DNA from: an uncultured Clostridia bacterium
GTDB lineage: Bacteria; Bacillota; Clostridia; Oscillospirales; Acutalibacteraceae
Assembly (NCBI GenBank): GCA_947627055.1
Contig: CANQUS010000012.1
Location: 1 to 50,263 of the forward strand
Direction: 5' to 3'
Length of the DNA stretch: 50,263 nt
The notes beneath the pieces were generated by a model, which searched no databases, was not told where the DNA came from, and saw nothing but the letters and a program-made list of their open reading frames with translations. The translations under genes were made by a program, and so were the position numbers. Of the stretch, positions 33,910 to 45,891 are shown piece after piece. Numbering within the stretch: the stretch's first letter is position 1; the number at the start of each line of letters is the position of its first letter.

Positions 33910-35100
33910 TCACCCATTTAGGCAAGCGGCATCAGGAGCATCAATAAATCTTTCGATTCTCTCGAGAGCCTCCATGATATGCTCGAGTGAGTATGAGTAT
34001 GAAACCCTTATATATCCCTCGCCGCAATCGCCAAACGCCGTTCCGGGAATCACCGCTACACGCTGGGAATGGATCAGATTGGAGCAGAACTCATCACTTG
34101 AAAGCCCCGTGCTTTGAATCGACGGGAAAATATAGAAAGCCCCCTCAGGCTCAAAGCAGGTAAGTCCCAACCGTGTAAATCCGTCAACGATCATTCTCCG
34201 CCTTATATTGTATTCGTTTCTCATATATTCTATATCGCCGTCTCCTGCTTTGAGAGCTTCTATGGCGGCATATTGTGCCGTTGTCGGCGCGCTCATGATC
34301 GCAAATTGGTGCAGCTTAGTCATTTGCTCAATGATTTCCTTTGGAGCGAGAGCATACCCGAGACGCCAGCCCGTCATCGCATAAGCCTTTGAAAAGCCAT
34401 TTATAACGACCGTTCTTTCCGCCATACCGTCAATCGACGCAAACGAAACATGACGTGTATCTCCGTATGTAAGTTCGGCATAAATTTCGTCCGAAAGCAC
34501 AAACAAATCATGCTTGCGGACGACCCTCGCAATCTCCTCAAGATGTTCACGCCTCATTACGGCGCCTGTCGGATTGTTTGGGAAAGGAAGGATCAGGAGC
34601 TTAGACTTAGGCGTTATCCTGCTTTCAAGCTCCTCGGCAGTAAGCCTGAATCCATCCTTTGCTTTAGTTTCAATCGTCACGGGAACACCGCCCGCAAGTG
34701 CTGTGAGCGGATTATAGCACACAAAGCTCGGCTCAGGAATGAGAACCTCGTCACCCTCCGATATAATAGTACGTATAGCCACGTCGATTGCCTCAGAACC
34801 GCCAACAGTCACAAGTATCTGACTGTCCGGGTCATATTCAACACCGAAGCGACGCTCAAAGTAAGCGGAGATCTCACGACGAAGTTCTGAAAAGCCTCTA
34901 TTCGGAGTATACCATGTTTTTCCGCGCTGCAGGGAATCTATACCCGCTTCACGTATATGCCACGGAGTACGGAAGTCAGGTTCACCGACGCTTAAGGAGA
35001 TCACGTGACCCATTTCATTAGCTATATCAAAATACTTTCTGATGCCTGACGGTTTAACCGAAGAAATTTTATTGTTAATAAACTTGTCGTAATCTATCAC
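33910..35100 (-). CDS. Class I aminotransferase
   Basis: A 396-residue PLP enzyme from a GTG start that overlaps the lrp stop (GTGA). Key motifs: LSVGEPDFRTPWHIREAG, TVGGSEAIDVAIRT, LPFPNNPTGAVMRREHL, LSDEIYAELTYG (PLP-phenol Asp/Tyr), and NGFSKAYAMTGWRLGY with the Schiff-base Lys. This is the MalY/PatA-like aspartate-type fold I family, and the Lrp partner suggests amino-acid-responsive control. Possibly aspartate or aromatic aminotransferase; the substrate is not decided. Confidence 0.88.
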   Translation of the reverse strand: MIDYDKFINNKISSVKPSGIRKYFDIANEMGHVISLSVGEPDFRTPWHIREAGIDSLQRGKTWYTPNRGFSELRREISAYFERRFGVEYDPDSQILVTVGGSEAIDVAIRTIISEGDEVLIPEPSFVCYNPLTALAGGVPVTIETKAKDGFRLTAEELESRITPKSKLLILPFPNNPTGAVMRREHLEEIARVVRKHDLFVLSDEIYAELTYGDTRHVSFASIDGMAERTVVINGFSKAYAMTGWRLGYALAPKEIIEQMTKLHQFAIMSAPTTAQYAAIEALKAGDGDIEYMRNEYNIRRRMIVDGFTRLGLTCFEPEGAFYIFPSIQSTGLSSDEFCSNLIHSQRVAVIPGTAFGDCGEGYIRVSYSYSLEHIMEALERIERFIDAPDAACLNG

Positions 35101-35576
35101 AAAATCATGCTCCTTTGTTCATCCTCGTTGTCAACAAACGAGATCCCGTTCTTTTTGTATTCCGTGAGAATAAAGTGTGTAGCAGTGGAAATAACGGAAT
35201 CTATCGTAGAGAGCTGCTTAGCTACAAAACGCGAAACCTCCTGAATGTTTTCACCGCGGACAAACGCTACAAGGTCAAAGGTTGCGGAGGCGGCAAGGTA
35301 AACACTTTCAACATTGTCAAAGGAGGCCACTATTTCGGCTACCTCATCAAAGCCTGTGTCAACCTTCGGCGTGACCTTTATCTCAATAATTGCCTGAACA
35401 CCCGCATCCTCGACCTTGTTATAGTCTATAACAGTGCTTGTACCCTTTATGATGCCCTGCTCCTTATACAGGTTTATCTTTCCTTTGATTTTGTCCTCGC
35501 TTTCATCGAGCATTGTGGCAAGCTGTGATGCCGTAAGCTGTGCGTTATCCTCAAGAAGGTCCAACAGTTTATCCAT
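35097..35576 (-). CDS. Lrp/AsnC-family transcriptional regulator
   Basis: A 159-residue protein from the ATG at 35576, preceded by a GGAG site. The N-terminal winged helix-turn-helix (LLDLLEDNAQLTASQLATMLDESEDKIKGKIN) is followed by an AsnC/RAM ligand-binding domain (VQAIIEIKVTPKVDTGFDEVAEIVASFDNVESVYLAAS). It is translationally coupled to the aminotransferase gene, a common arrangement in which the regulator controls its own operon in response to amino acids. Confidence 0.9.
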   Translation of the reverse strand: MDKLLDLLEDNAQLTASQLATMLDESEDKIKGKINLYKEQGIIKGTSTVIDYNKVEDAGVQAIIEIKVTPKVDTGFDEVAEIVASFDNVESVYLAASATFDLVAFVRGENIQEVSRFVAKQLSTIDSVISTATHFILTEYKKNGISFVDNEDEQRSMIL

Positions 35577-35789
35577 AAAAATCTCCATTCTGCCGCAATT
35601 TATTAAACGGCGTCAAAATAAATCAGTATTTTTAAACGAATACAATTGTTTCGCTTATAATTTTGCTTAATAATTATAACTCATATTGTATGATTTTTCA
35701 ATGTCATTTTAAATTATCTTCCTTTTTCTTTAAGTAAGAGCTTTATTAAATTTATTTAACATATTTTTAAACATATTTTATTATTTATC

Positions 35790-35818
35790 TTGCCGAGGAT
35801 AATAATATTATGTATAAT
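35790..35818 (+). promoter_or_regulatory. SigA-type promoter for ligA
   Basis: TTGCCG (35790-35795) and a perfect TATAAT (35813-35818) are separated by 17 bases, about 40 bases upstream of the ligA start. The rest of the 270-base divergent gap (35589-35789) is AT-rich with no further feature seen. Confidence 0.75.
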
Positions 35819-35828
35819 GATGCTATGA

Positions 35829-37859
<2,031 letters not shown>

Positions 37860-37884
37860 AAATATTAAGAAAGGCTGTATTTTT

Positions 37885-38568
37885 ATGAATAAAGCTTCAA
37901 GCAATACGGATCCAGAGCTTTCCAAGGAAACAAATCGGCTTTTGGATCAATACTTTGACGCGGCGGCAAACCTGTACGGAATTATTCCGTTACATATACT
38001 GCTTAAAATATATAACAGCCAAAACGAGCCTATATCCGAGGAATTATTCCTTAAATTCGTGGATAATATTGACTTTGACATCAAGCATTATCTCGTCATC
38101 GGAGAAGAAGATGTATTCCCTGATAAACCGAAAACGGAACCGATGAAAAGGGACCTCGTCACCGAATACCTTTATATATTAGACTTTGACGAATACTTGG
38201 ACGTCAAAGAGGAACAATTCGGAAAGCCATATTATATACCCGACAAAAAACAGCTTTTAAAGCATACTTACGAGCTGTATTTTGAAAAGACCTTGGAATT
38301 TATAGAGCTGAGGGCTTTTTTAAGGAGTTTGCCATATATCGAAAAGGAAAATGCGGATAATTTAGCCGTTGATATTCAGATGATGATCTCACTGGATAGG
38401 GGCGACTGTTACGGCGCTGTTAATGAAGCATTGAGCATGGGCGTGGATCTCGAAAACAAAAGTACGGAAAGAGAATTTATCAGGCTATGCCATAATATGA
38501 GCATGAATACAAGAATGCACATACACTGCGGACACACTCCGTCAGAGATATTTGGAAATCAAATCTAA
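37885..38568 (+). CDS. Hypothetical protein, 227 residues, with an HCGHTPSE tail
   Basis: From the ATG at 37885 after an AAGAAAGG site; an earlier start overlaps ligA and has no ribosome site. I do not recognise a named domain. The protein is acidic and mostly helical, with short hydrophobic stretches (LYGIIPLHILLKIYN) and the C-terminal segment NMSMNTRMHIHCGHTPSEIFG, which is close to the ending of many Firmicutes proteins of unknown function that carry N-x-T-R-M...GHTP. The link to ligA is only positional. No membrane segment. Confidence 0.7.
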   Translation: MNKASSNTDPELSKETNRLLDQYFDAAANLYGIIPLHILLKIYNSQNEPISEELFLKFVDNIDFDIKHYLVIGEEDVFPDKPKTEPMKRDLVTEYLYILDFDEYLDVKEEQFGKPYYIPDKKQLLKHTYELYFEKTLEFIELRAFLRSLPYIEKENADNLAVDIQMMISLDRGDCYGAVNEALSMGVDLENKSTEREFIRLCHNMSMNTRMHIHCGHTPSEIFGNQI

Positions 38569-38852
38569 AAATGTTCTTTACCATATAAGATATTTTGAAT
38601 TGGCGGGAACACGATCTTTCATCATTTGTTTTATGAATTTCGGGAGCATTTTGTGTGCGGCAAAAGCAATCAGATTTTTTTACTTTAAACATTTGTTGTT
38701 TTAGAAAGCTTTGCCGTATTATGCTATATATGGTACAAATTCAGATTTTGCATTGACAAATCAGAAATTTTGACGGATAATATAATTGAATTTTAGAGGT
38801 GTAAAAAATTCATTTTTGAATTGCACCTAAATACAAACAAGGGGGATTCAGT
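38569..38852. other. 284-bp intergenic region before aconitase
   Basis: It contains a TTGACA box (38753-38758) and TAATAT (38778-38783) with a 19-base spacer, and a leader hairpin at 38797-38828 (AGGTG...CACCT) before the GGGGGA ribosome site. The 180 bases before that are AT-rich and show no gene. Confidence 0.4.
38753..38783 (+). promoter_or_regulatory. Candidate promoter for aconitase-icd
   Basis: A consensus TTGACA -35 box with TAATAT 19 bases further on; the spacer is longer than ideal. Confidence 0.45.
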
Positions 38853-40784
38853 ATGGGATACACACTCGCGCAAAAAATCATTAAAGAGCATATTCTCAGC
38901 GGTGAAATGACCGTCGGCTCGGAGATAGGTCTTAAAATAGACCAAACTCTCACACAGGACGCCACAGGAACGATGGCTTATCTCGAGTTTGAGGCTATCG
39001 GAATACCGCGCGTCAAAACGGAGAAAAGCGTTGCCTATATCGACCACAACACGCTGCAGACGGGCTTCGAGAATGCCGACGACCACCGCTTTATACAATC
39101 GGTCGCAAAGAAACACGGCATATATTATTCACGCCCCGGAAACGGCATCTGTCACCAGGTCCACCTCGAACGCTTCGGCAAGCCGGGCAAAACACTCATC
39201 GGTTCTGACAGCCATACTCCGACAGGCGGCGGCATAGGTATGCTTGCGATAGGTGCCGGCGGCCTTGACGTAGCAGTTGCCATGGGAGGCGGCGCGTACT
39301 ATATATCAATGCCGAAAATGGTAAGGATCAACCTTTCGGGCAAGCTTCAGCCATGGGTCTCGGCTAAGGATATTATACTGGAGGTCCTCAGGATAATGTC
39401 TGTCAAGGGAGGCGTCGGAAAAATCATAGAATACGGCGGCGATGGCGTAAAAACTCTGACAGTCCCCGAAAGGGCTACTATTACAAACATGGGTGCGGAG
39501 CTTGGCGCTACAACGTCTATCTTCCCCTCCGATGAGATAACTAAGGAATTTATGAAGGCTCAGGGCAGAGAAGATGACTGGATCGAGCTTTTGCCGGATG
39601 CTGACGCAGTATATGATGAGGTCATTGACATAGATCTCTCGGCACTCGTTCCTATGGCGGCTTGTCCGCACAGCCCCGACAACGTAAAAACTATCGAGGA
39701 ACTCAGCGCGCAAAAGATAGATCAGGTGCTCATAGGCTCATGCACAAATTCATCATATCTTGATCTCATGAGAGTTGCCCATATACTCAAAGGCAAAACT
39801 GTTCATCCTGACGTCAGCCTCGGCATTGCCCCCGGCTCAAAGCAGGTCTACAATATGCTCGCCAGAAACGGTGCTCTCGCCGACCTGATCGAGGCGGGCG
39901 CAAGAATACTCGAATGTGCCTGCGGTCCGTGTATCGGTATGGGACAATCACCCAACTCCAAGGGCATATCTCTCCGCACATTCAACAGGAACTTCGAGGG
40001 ACGTTCCGGTACGGCGGACGGTCAGATCTATCTCGTCAGCCCCGAAACTGCTGCCGTTTCAGCCATTACAGGCGTATTCACGGATCCAAGGACGCTCGGC
40101 GACGCCGTTGAAATATCCCTTCCGGAAAAATTTGAGATACATGACAATATGATAATTGCTCCCGAGCCTGAGGAAACAATGGATTCGGTTGAGATTCTGC
40201 GCGGTCCAAATATCAAACCTTTCCCACAAACAACGCCGCTTGAGGATTCTATTGATGTCCCCTGCTCCCTCAAGGTAGGCGACAATATCACAACCGACCA
40301 TATTATGCCTGCGGGCGCTAAAATCCTTCCTCTGCGCTCAAATATCCCGGCGATTTCACAATACTGCTTTACAGTTTGTGATAAGGAATTTCCTAAGCGT
40401 GCTCTCGAGTTGGGAGGCAGCATAATAGTCGGAGGCGTAAACTATGGACAGGGCTCGTCGAGAGAGCACGCCGCACTTGCTCCGCTCTATCTCGGCGTTA
40501 AGGCTGTTCTTGTAAAGTCATTTGCGAGGATCCACCGCTCGAACCTTATCAATGCGGGTATTTTGCCCCTTACATTTGAGAACGAGGACGATTATGAATA
40601 TATCAGCGAAGGCGACGAGCTTTCTCTGCCCGACGTCAAGGAGCATATCCAAAACGGCGAAAAAATAAAGGTCATAAATAAGACCACAGGCAGGGAGATA
40701 ACTGCTCTTTGCGAGCTTTCAGAGCGCACAAGAGATATTATCCTTGCAGGAGGCTTACTTAACTATACTAAGTCACATTCTTAA
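38853..40784 (+). CDS. acnA: Aconitate hydratase
   Basis: A 643-residue aconitase with the Cys ligands of the [4Fe-4S] cluster in SCTNSSYLDL and CACGPCIGMG, plus GSDSHTPTGGGIGMLAIGAGG and the C-terminal swivel with NYGQGSSREHAALAPLYLGV. The length is that of the compact bacterial/archaeal-type aconitases. It interconverts citrate and isocitrate. It is followed after 30 bases by isocitrate dehydrogenase, so the two steps from citrate to 2-oxoglutarate are co-transcribed. The symbol is approximate; the AcnA/AcnB split does not apply neatly to this type. Confidence 0.92.
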   Translation: MGYTLAQKIIKEHILSGEMTVGSEIGLKIDQTLTQDATGTMAYLEFEAIGIPRVKTEKSVAYIDHNTLQTGFENADDHRFIQSVAKKHGIYYSRPGNGICHQVHLERFGKPGKTLIGSDSHTPTGGGIGMLAIGAGGLDVAVAMGGGAYYISMPKMVRINLSGKLQPWVSAKDIILEVLRIMSVKGGVGKIIEYGGDGVKTLTVPERATITNMGAELGATTSIFPSDEITKEFMKAQGREDDWIELLPDADAVYDEVIDIDLSALVPMAACPHSPDNVKTIEELSAQKIDQVLIGSCTNSSYLDLMRVAHILKGKTVHPDVSLGIAPGSKQVYNMLARNGALADLIEAGARILECACGPCIGMGQSPNSKGISLRTFNRNFEGRSGTADGQIYLVSPETAAVSAITGVFTDPRTLGDAVEISLPEKFEIHDNMIIAPEPEETMDSVEILRGPNIKPFPQTTPLEDSIDVPCSLKVGDNITTDHIMPAGAKILPLRSNIPAISQYCFTVCDKEFPKRALELGGSIIVGGVNYGQGSSREHAALAPLYLGVKAVLVKSFARIHRSNLINAGILPLTFENEDDYEYISEGDELSLPDVKEHIQNGEKIKVINKTTGREITALCELSERTRDIILAGGLLNYTKSHS

Positions 40785-40814
40785 TGATATATAAAATTTG
40801 AGAGGATGATAATG

Positions 40815-42026
40815 ATGGCAAAAATTCAGATGAAAACACCATTGGTAGAGATGGACGGAGACGAGATGACAAGGATCATCTGGAAGATGATCAAGGATAT
40901 TCTCCTACTCCCCTATGTTGACCTCAAGACAGAGTACTATGACCTCGGACTTGAGCACAGAGAGGCTACTAAGGACCAAGTAACCTTTGATTCCGCCGAG
41001 GCGACCAAAAAGTACGGAGTAGCGGTCAAGTGCGCGACTATCACTCCTAATGCTGATAGAGTGAAGGAATACAACCTTACCGAAATGTGGAAATCTCCTA
41101 ACGGTACAATTCGTGCGATCCTTGACGGCACAGTTTTCAGAACACCGATCCTTGTCAAGGGCATCACTCCCTTTATTCCGAGCTGGAAAAAGCCTATCAC
41201 TATTGCCCGTCACGCCTACGGCGATGTATACAAAAATACAGAGATGGTCGTCCCTGCAGACTCAAAGGCTGAGCTTGTTGTAACGGACAAAAACGGCGTC
41301 GAGACGCGTTCACTTATTCATGAGTTCACAACCCCCGGTATAATCCAAGGCTTGCACAACATTGACAAGAGTATAGCCAGCTTCGCAAGAGCCTGCTTTA
41401 ACTACGCTCTTGACCAGAAAAAGGACATTTGGTTCGCGACTAAGGATACTATATCTAAAAAGTACGACCACCGTTTCAAGGATATATTCAATGAGATCTT
41501 TGAATCGGAGTACAAAGAGAGGTTTGATGCTGCCGGCATAACATACTTTTACACACTTATTGATGACGCTGTCGCAAGAGTTATCCGCTCCGAGGGCGGT
41601 TATATCTGGGCCTGCAAGAACTACGATGGTGATGTTATGTCCGATATGGTCGCCACAGCTTTCGGCTCACTCGCGATGATGACGTCAGTTCTCGTATCCC
41701 CCGACGGCGTTTACGAGTACGAGGCAGCTCACGGTACTGTTCAGCGCCATTACTATAAGCACCTAAAGGGTGAAAAGACATCCACTAACTCAATGGCTAC
41801 TCTCTTTGCATGGACAGGCGCACTTAAAAAGCGCGGAGAGCTTGACGGACTTGACGAACTTATTGATTTTGCGGACAAGCTCGAAAAGTCATCTATTCAA
41901 ACTATCGAGGACGGTGTAATGACAGGAGATCTTGCCGCACTCTCAGCTCTTGAAAACAAGACTACTGTTGATACAGAAACGTTCCTCAGGGAAATAGCAA
42001 AGAGATTGGATACAATGATGAAATAA
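40815..42026 (+). CDS. icd: NADP-dependent isocitrate dehydrogenase
   Basis: A 403-residue protein; the start is one of three nearby ATGs (40806, 40812, 40815), and 40815 gives [18 protein letters not shown] as in the family. It belongs to the eukaryote-like type: [45 protein letters not shown]-like [40 protein letters not shown]. It decarboxylates isocitrate to 2-oxoglutarate, making NADPH. The type is homodimeric. In a fermenter it mainly feeds glutamate synthesis. A terminator hairpin follows at 42070-42099. Confidence 0.95.
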   Translation: MAKIQMKTPLVEMDGDEMTRIIWKMIKDILLLPYVDLKTEYYDLGLEHREATKDQVTFDSAEATKKYGVAVKCATITPNADRVKEYNLTEMWKSPNGTIRAILDGTVFRTPILVKGITPFIPSWKKPITIARHAYGDVYKNTEMVVPADSKAELVVTDKNGVETRSLIHEFTTPGIIQGLHNIDKSIASFARACFNYALDQKKDIWFATKDTISKKYDHRFKDIFNEIFESEYKERFDAAGITYFYTLIDDAVARVIRSEGGYIWACKNYDGDVMSDMVATAFGSLAMMTSVLVSPDGVYEYEAAHGTVQRHYYKHLKGEKTSTNSMATLFAWTGALKKRGELDGLDELIDFADKLEKSSIQTIEDGVMTGDLAALSALENKTTVDTETFLREIAKRLDTMMK

Positions 42027-42069
42027 TTTTAATTACGTCTTTTATTTTATAAAAAATGTGTTATAATAG

Positions 42070-42099
42070 GGTGCGGGGATTCCCGCACCTTTATTTTTT
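42070..42099 (+). terminator. Terminator after icd, close to the rex start
   Basis: Stem GGTGCGGG (42070-42077) with CCCGCACC (42082-42089), loop GATT, then a T-rich run. It starts just after a TATAAT box (42062-42067), so it may also lie in the rex leader. Confidence 0.75.
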
Positions 42100-42116
42100 G
42101 GAAGCTGGTGAGGATA

Positions 42117-42791
42117 ATGTCTAAGCATGAAAATATTTCTGTACAGGTAATAAAGCGACTGCCGCGATACTACCGTTTTCTCGGTGAGTTGCTCGATAAA
42201 AATATAACTCGTATCTCCTCAAGAGAGCTATCCGACAGAATGCATATTACCGCATCACAAATACGTCAGGATCTGAATTGCTTTGGCGTATTCGGTCAGC
42301 AGGGCTACGGCTATTCTGTTTACGCTCTGCATGAGGAGATCGGTCATATTCTCGGTATAAGTCATCAATACAGCGCGATAATGATCGGCGCGGGAAATCT
42401 CGGCAGAGCTATCTCAACACATATGTCGTTTGAAAAGCGTGGGTTTCGCCTTACAGCTATTTTTGACAGCGATAAAAATAAAATCGGGCAGAAGATTCGC
42501 GATATTGAAATAACGGATTCAGCCGAGCTTGAAAGCTTTTGCCATGAATGCCATCCGGACGTCGCAATACTCTGCGTTCCGAAAGCGGCATCACCTGCTC
42601 TTGCAAGACGTCTTTATGTTTGCGGTGTTAAAAATTATTGGAATTTCAGCCATTACGACCTTTCTCTCGACTTTGATGATGTTATTGTAGAGAACGTGCA
42701 TTTAAACGACAGTCTGATGATACTCTGTTATCGTATCACAGATAACAAGGAAAAATGTATAAGCAAAGAAAGTGAACCAGAGGTTTCATAG
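42117..42791 (+). CDS. rex: Redox-sensing transcriptional repressor Rex
   Basis: A 224-residue protein from the ATG at 42117 with a GGTGAGG site; an in-frame GTG at 42108 is less likely. N-terminal winged helix: LPRYYRFLGELLDKNITRISSRELSDRM, ITASQIRQDLNCFGVFGQQGYGYSV. C-terminal Rossmann fold with GAGNLGRAISTHM. Rex senses the NADH/NAD+ ratio and represses fermentation and reductase genes. A TATAAT box at 42062-42067 suggests its own promoter. A full Rex operator was not found upstream. Confidence 0.95.
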   Translation: MSKHENISVQVIKRLPRYYRFLGELLDKNITRISSRELSDRMHITASQIRQDLNCFGVFGQQGYGYSVYALHEEIGHILGISHQYSAIMIGAGNLGRAISTHMSFEKRGFRLTAIFDSDKNKIGQKIRDIEITDSAELESFCHECHPDVAILCVPKAASPALARRLYVCGVKNYWNFSHYDLSLDFDDVIVENVHLNDSLMILCYRITDNKEKCISKESEPEVS

Positions 42792-42839
42792 CAAGCAATA
42801 TAGTTTCGTCCATTATTATAACACCCGTAACATAAAAGC

Positions 42840-42881
42840 AAAAAGACCGTGAAACGAAGTTGATCGTCTCACGGTCTTTTG
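42840..42881. terminator. Bidirectional terminator between rex and pullulanase
   Basis: A 12-bp stem AAAAGACCGTGA (42841-42852) with TCACGGTCTTTT (42869-42880), lying between convergent genes. Confidence 0.9.
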
Positions 42882-42898
42882 TTGTTAATATTCAGAAA

Positions 42899-45715
42899 TT
42901 ATCTGTCAGCCTTGCGCTTAATCGTGAAGAATACAACACCGGCAATCATCATAAGAGCCGCTGCCATAGCAAACCAAAGGGTTGCTGTTGAGCTGCTGTC
43001 GCCTGTGTTGAGACCCTGAGCATTCTCAGCAGGATTATCATTATTTGTGCCGCCGTTATTACCATTGCCGCCGTTGCCCTTTGTATCGCCGACAACGAGA
43101 ACCATAGAGGACTGAGCCTTAACAGTTACTGTATCGCCTGTGATTGTTTCTATAACATCAGTACCGGCTTTTTCGCCATTTACACATACCTGCCAGTCAG
43201 CACTTCTCGGAAGCTTGACCTGAACATCCTCCTTGTTTGCGTTATACGCAACAAAGATAGAATCCGCTGTTTCACCATTAGGCTTGCCGCTTACTTCGTA
43301 GGCCACTACGTTAGCGTCAAGACCATCGGAGAACTTAATGCTGCTATTTACATCCTCAGTTGTTGTAAGTCTGAGGGACGGATGAGCTTTTCTGAATGCT
43401 ATCAAACCCTTGTAGTAATCATGAACAGCCTTTACCTTCGGTTCGGAGATCGTATCCCACTTAATGCTGTTTGTAGAGTCGGGTGACTGATAGCTGTTGC
43501 TGTCGAGAGTTCCGTCAGCAAGGGGCTTTGTTCTGAGAATCTCCTCACCTGCAAGGAAGAAAGGCATACCCTGTGATGTGAAGATAACGGAGCTTGCAAG
43601 CTTTGTCATTGAGATCTTCTCATCATATGAAGCATCGGGGCAGGAATTGAGGAATCTGTCCCAGAGAGTGTGGTTGTCGTGGCAGGAAACATAGTTGATC
43701 GTCTGTGTAGGATCAGCAGCCCAAGCTTTCTTGACGTCTGAATTTACAAGCTTGTAATCGATCTGCGGATGAGCTGTCGCACCTACAACGCCTGACTTAA
43801 CAGTTTCTTCAAGACCCTGCTTGCCGCTTACGAATCCGATGTCCTTTTCGTCAAAGACGCCGCCCTTGAGACCGTCTCTTATATCGTCGCTGAATGCCGC
43901 GAAGCCTGGGAGCTTGGAGATCTGAGCCTTCATGCCTGTTGTTTCCTTGGAAACAGCGATGTCACCGCCTGCCCAGCCCTCGCCATAAACGAGGATAGTA
44001 GGATCGATCTTATCAAGCTCAGTTCTGATTTCCTTAAGAGTTTCCTGATCATGAATGCCCATAAGATCGAAACGGAAGCCGTCTATATGATACTCGGACG
44101 CCCAGTAAGTAACAGAGTCGACCATGTATTTTCTTACCATTGCACGCTCGGAGGCAGTTTCATTTCCGCAGCCTGAACCGTTGGAGAAATTGCCGTCCTT
44201 ATCCTGTCTGTAGTAGTAGTTCGGGAAAGACTTGTTAAAGTTAGAGTCGTTTGTCTTGGCAGTATGGTTATAAACGACATCCATAATAACTCTGATGCCG
44301 TTATTGTGGAGGGATTGAACCATTTGCTTAAACTCGTTGATCCTTACTTCACCATTGTAAGGATCTGTTGAGTATGAACCCTCAGGGAAGTTATAGTTTT
44401 CCGGATCATAGCCCCAATTGTATTGCGCTGTGTCGAGCTTTGTTTCGTCAACACTTGCATAGTCAAACACAGGCTGAAGCTGAATGTGTGTTATGCCGAG
44501 ATCCTTAAGGTAATCAAGACCTGTTGAATCTCCCTTGGAGTTCTTTGTGCCAGTTTCTGTGAACGCAAGGTACTTGCCCTTATTCTGCATACCCGAGCTT
44601 TCGTCGATAGAGAAATCTCTAACGTGCTGCTCGTAGACAATAGCATCGGTTGCATTACCACCAAACTCGGGGCGAACATCGTTTGACCATCCCGAGGGAT
44701 CTGTGGTGTCAAGGTCTATGACCATACCCCTTTTACCGTTAACGCCGCCCGCTCTCGCGTAAAGGTCAACAGCTTCGTTTTCATCGTTGCCGAACTTATA
44801 AGTATAGGTATAGTATGTGCCGTTAAGGTCACCTGTCTCCTCAGCCGTCCAAACACCCTTGTCACCGAGTGTCATATCGACAGACTTTATGAGTGTATTG
44901 CCGTCTCCTGTCGAATAGAGGTTAAGTGTGACATTATCCGCGAGAGGAGACCATGTCTTGAATACAGTCTTGTCAGCGGAATAATTTGCGCCGAGATCGT
45001 TTCCGTCATAGGCATACTTGCTCTCGAAATCCTCTGTGTCGTAAACGTTAACCGCAGTGACCTCAAGTTCAATGAAGCCATTGATGAAAAGCGTGTACTT
45101 TCTTGCGAAGGAAAGCTCCTCTGCTGTGGTAAGGCTGCCGCTTGTACCGTTCATAGTGACGTTTGCAATCTCATAGCTGTTGCCCTCGCCATCCTTGAGG
45201 GTTATGTCGCTCGCAGAAATCGCCGCTTCCTCTGAAAGAGTAAAGTCGATCTGATTAGCGGAAACAAGCTTTGCGCTCCTGACTCTGGGGGCTGTCAACT
45301 CTGCCTCGGTATAACCGAAATCAACCTGTCCTTGAAGGACATAGATATCGATCTTTCCATCAACAGCCTTTGATGTCAGGAAATATCTGTCCGCATTCGT
45401 ATCCTTGCCCGCCCATTGGTCTGCCGAGGTACTCTTGCGAACGATGAAGCCCACCTTGTCAACTCCGGTCACATCAACATTGAATTGAGCGACCTTACCG
45501 AAGGAATCCTCTGATGTGAAATCCTGCTGTGAGCCGTCACCGTTTTCAGGCCATATCCATAGATTCCAGTCGGTGTAGTTTCCGTCTGTCCTTTGATAAT
45601 GGAACGTAACAGAGAGTTGTTCCGCCGCAGAAACGGCGGGAACGACAAAGACTGTCGCGATCATCATAAGTGACAGAAGAAGCGCTAAGAATTTTCTTGC
45701 TGATCTTTTTGCCAT
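42899..45715 (-). CDS. pulA: Type I pullulanase, secreted and surface-anchored
   Basis: A 938-residue protein from the ATG at 45715 with an AAAGGAG site. Signal peptide (KFLALLLSLMMIATVFVVPAVSA), CBM41 (FHYQRTDGNYTDWNLWIWPEN), CBM48-like domain, and a GH13 subfamily-14 catalytic barrel with YNWGYDPENYNFPEGSYS. The catalytic triad is visible: nucleophile Asp in GFRFDLMGIHD, acid Glu in VYGEGWAGGD, and Asp in YVSCHDNHTLWDR. The end has a Gly/Asn linker, LNTGDSSS, a membrane helix and KRKADR, like a sortase signal but not LPXTG. It debranches alpha-1,6 links in pullulan and starch. Confidence 0.95.
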   Translation of the reverse strand: MAKRSARKFLALLLSLMMIATVFVVPAVSAAEQLSVTFHYQRTDGNYTDWNLWIWPENGDGSQQDFTSEDSFGKVAQFNVDVTGVDKVGFIVRKSTSADQWAGKDTNADRYFLTSKAVDGKIDIYVLQGQVDFGYTEAELTAPRVRSAKLVSANQIDFTLSEEAAISASDITLKDGEGNSYEIANVTMNGTSGSLTTAEELSFARKYTLFINGFIELEVTAVNVYDTEDFESKYAYDGNDLGANYSADKTVFKTWSPLADNVTLNLYSTGDGNTLIKSVDMTLGDKGVWTAEETGDLNGTYYTYTYKFGNDENEAVDLYARAGGVNGKRGMVIDLDTTDPSGWSNDVRPEFGGNATDAIVYEQHVRDFSIDESSGMQNKGKYLAFTETGTKNSKGDSTGLDYLKDLGITHIQLQPVFDYASVDETKLDTAQYNWGYDPENYNFPEGSYSTDPYNGEVRINEFKQMVQSLHNNGIRVIMDVVYNHTAKTNDSNFNKSFPNYYYRQDKDGNFSNGSGCGNETASERAMVRKYMVDSVTYWASEYHIDGFRFDLMGIHDQETLKEIRTELDKIDPTILVYGEGWAGGDIAVSKETTGMKAQISKLPGFAAFSDDIRDGLKGGVFDEKDIGFVSGKQGLEETVKSGVVGATAHPQIDYKLVNSDVKKAWAADPTQTINYVSCHDNHTLWDRFLNSCPDASYDEKISMTKLASSVIFTSQGMPFFLAGEEILRTKPLADGTLDSNSYQSPDSTNSIKWDTISEPKVKAVHDYYKGLIAFRKAHPSLRLTTTEDVNSSIKFSDGLDANVVAYEVSGKPNGETADSIFVAYNANKEDVQVKLPRSADWQVCVNGEKAGTDVIETITGDTVTVKAQSSMVLVVGDTKGNGGNGNNGGTNNDNPAENAQGLNTGDSSSTATLWFAMAAALMMIAGVVFFTIKRKADR

Positions 45716-45775
45716 TTTAATTTCTCCTTTATATTTTTTATCTGAAGCACTGCAGCTATGCTTCAAACCAATATA

Positions 45776-45804
45776 ATTATATCATATCTTTAAATTTATG
45801 AAAA
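45776..45804 (-). promoter_or_regulatory. SigA-type promoter for pullulanase, with a weak cre-like overlap
   Basis: On the minus strand TTTTCA (45799-45804) and a perfect TATAAT (45776-45781) are separated by 17 bases. A TGAAAACATTTTAT stretch over the -35 region partly matches the CcpA cre consensus TGWAANCGNTNWCA. A small leader hairpin GAAGCA...TGCTTC follows. Confidence 0.6.
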
Positions 45805-45891
45805 CATTTTATTGATTTTTTTTGCACAAATTATTAAATAACTATTTGTAAATTTTGTACAAATTAAATGCATGGAATTATATCAAATTTA

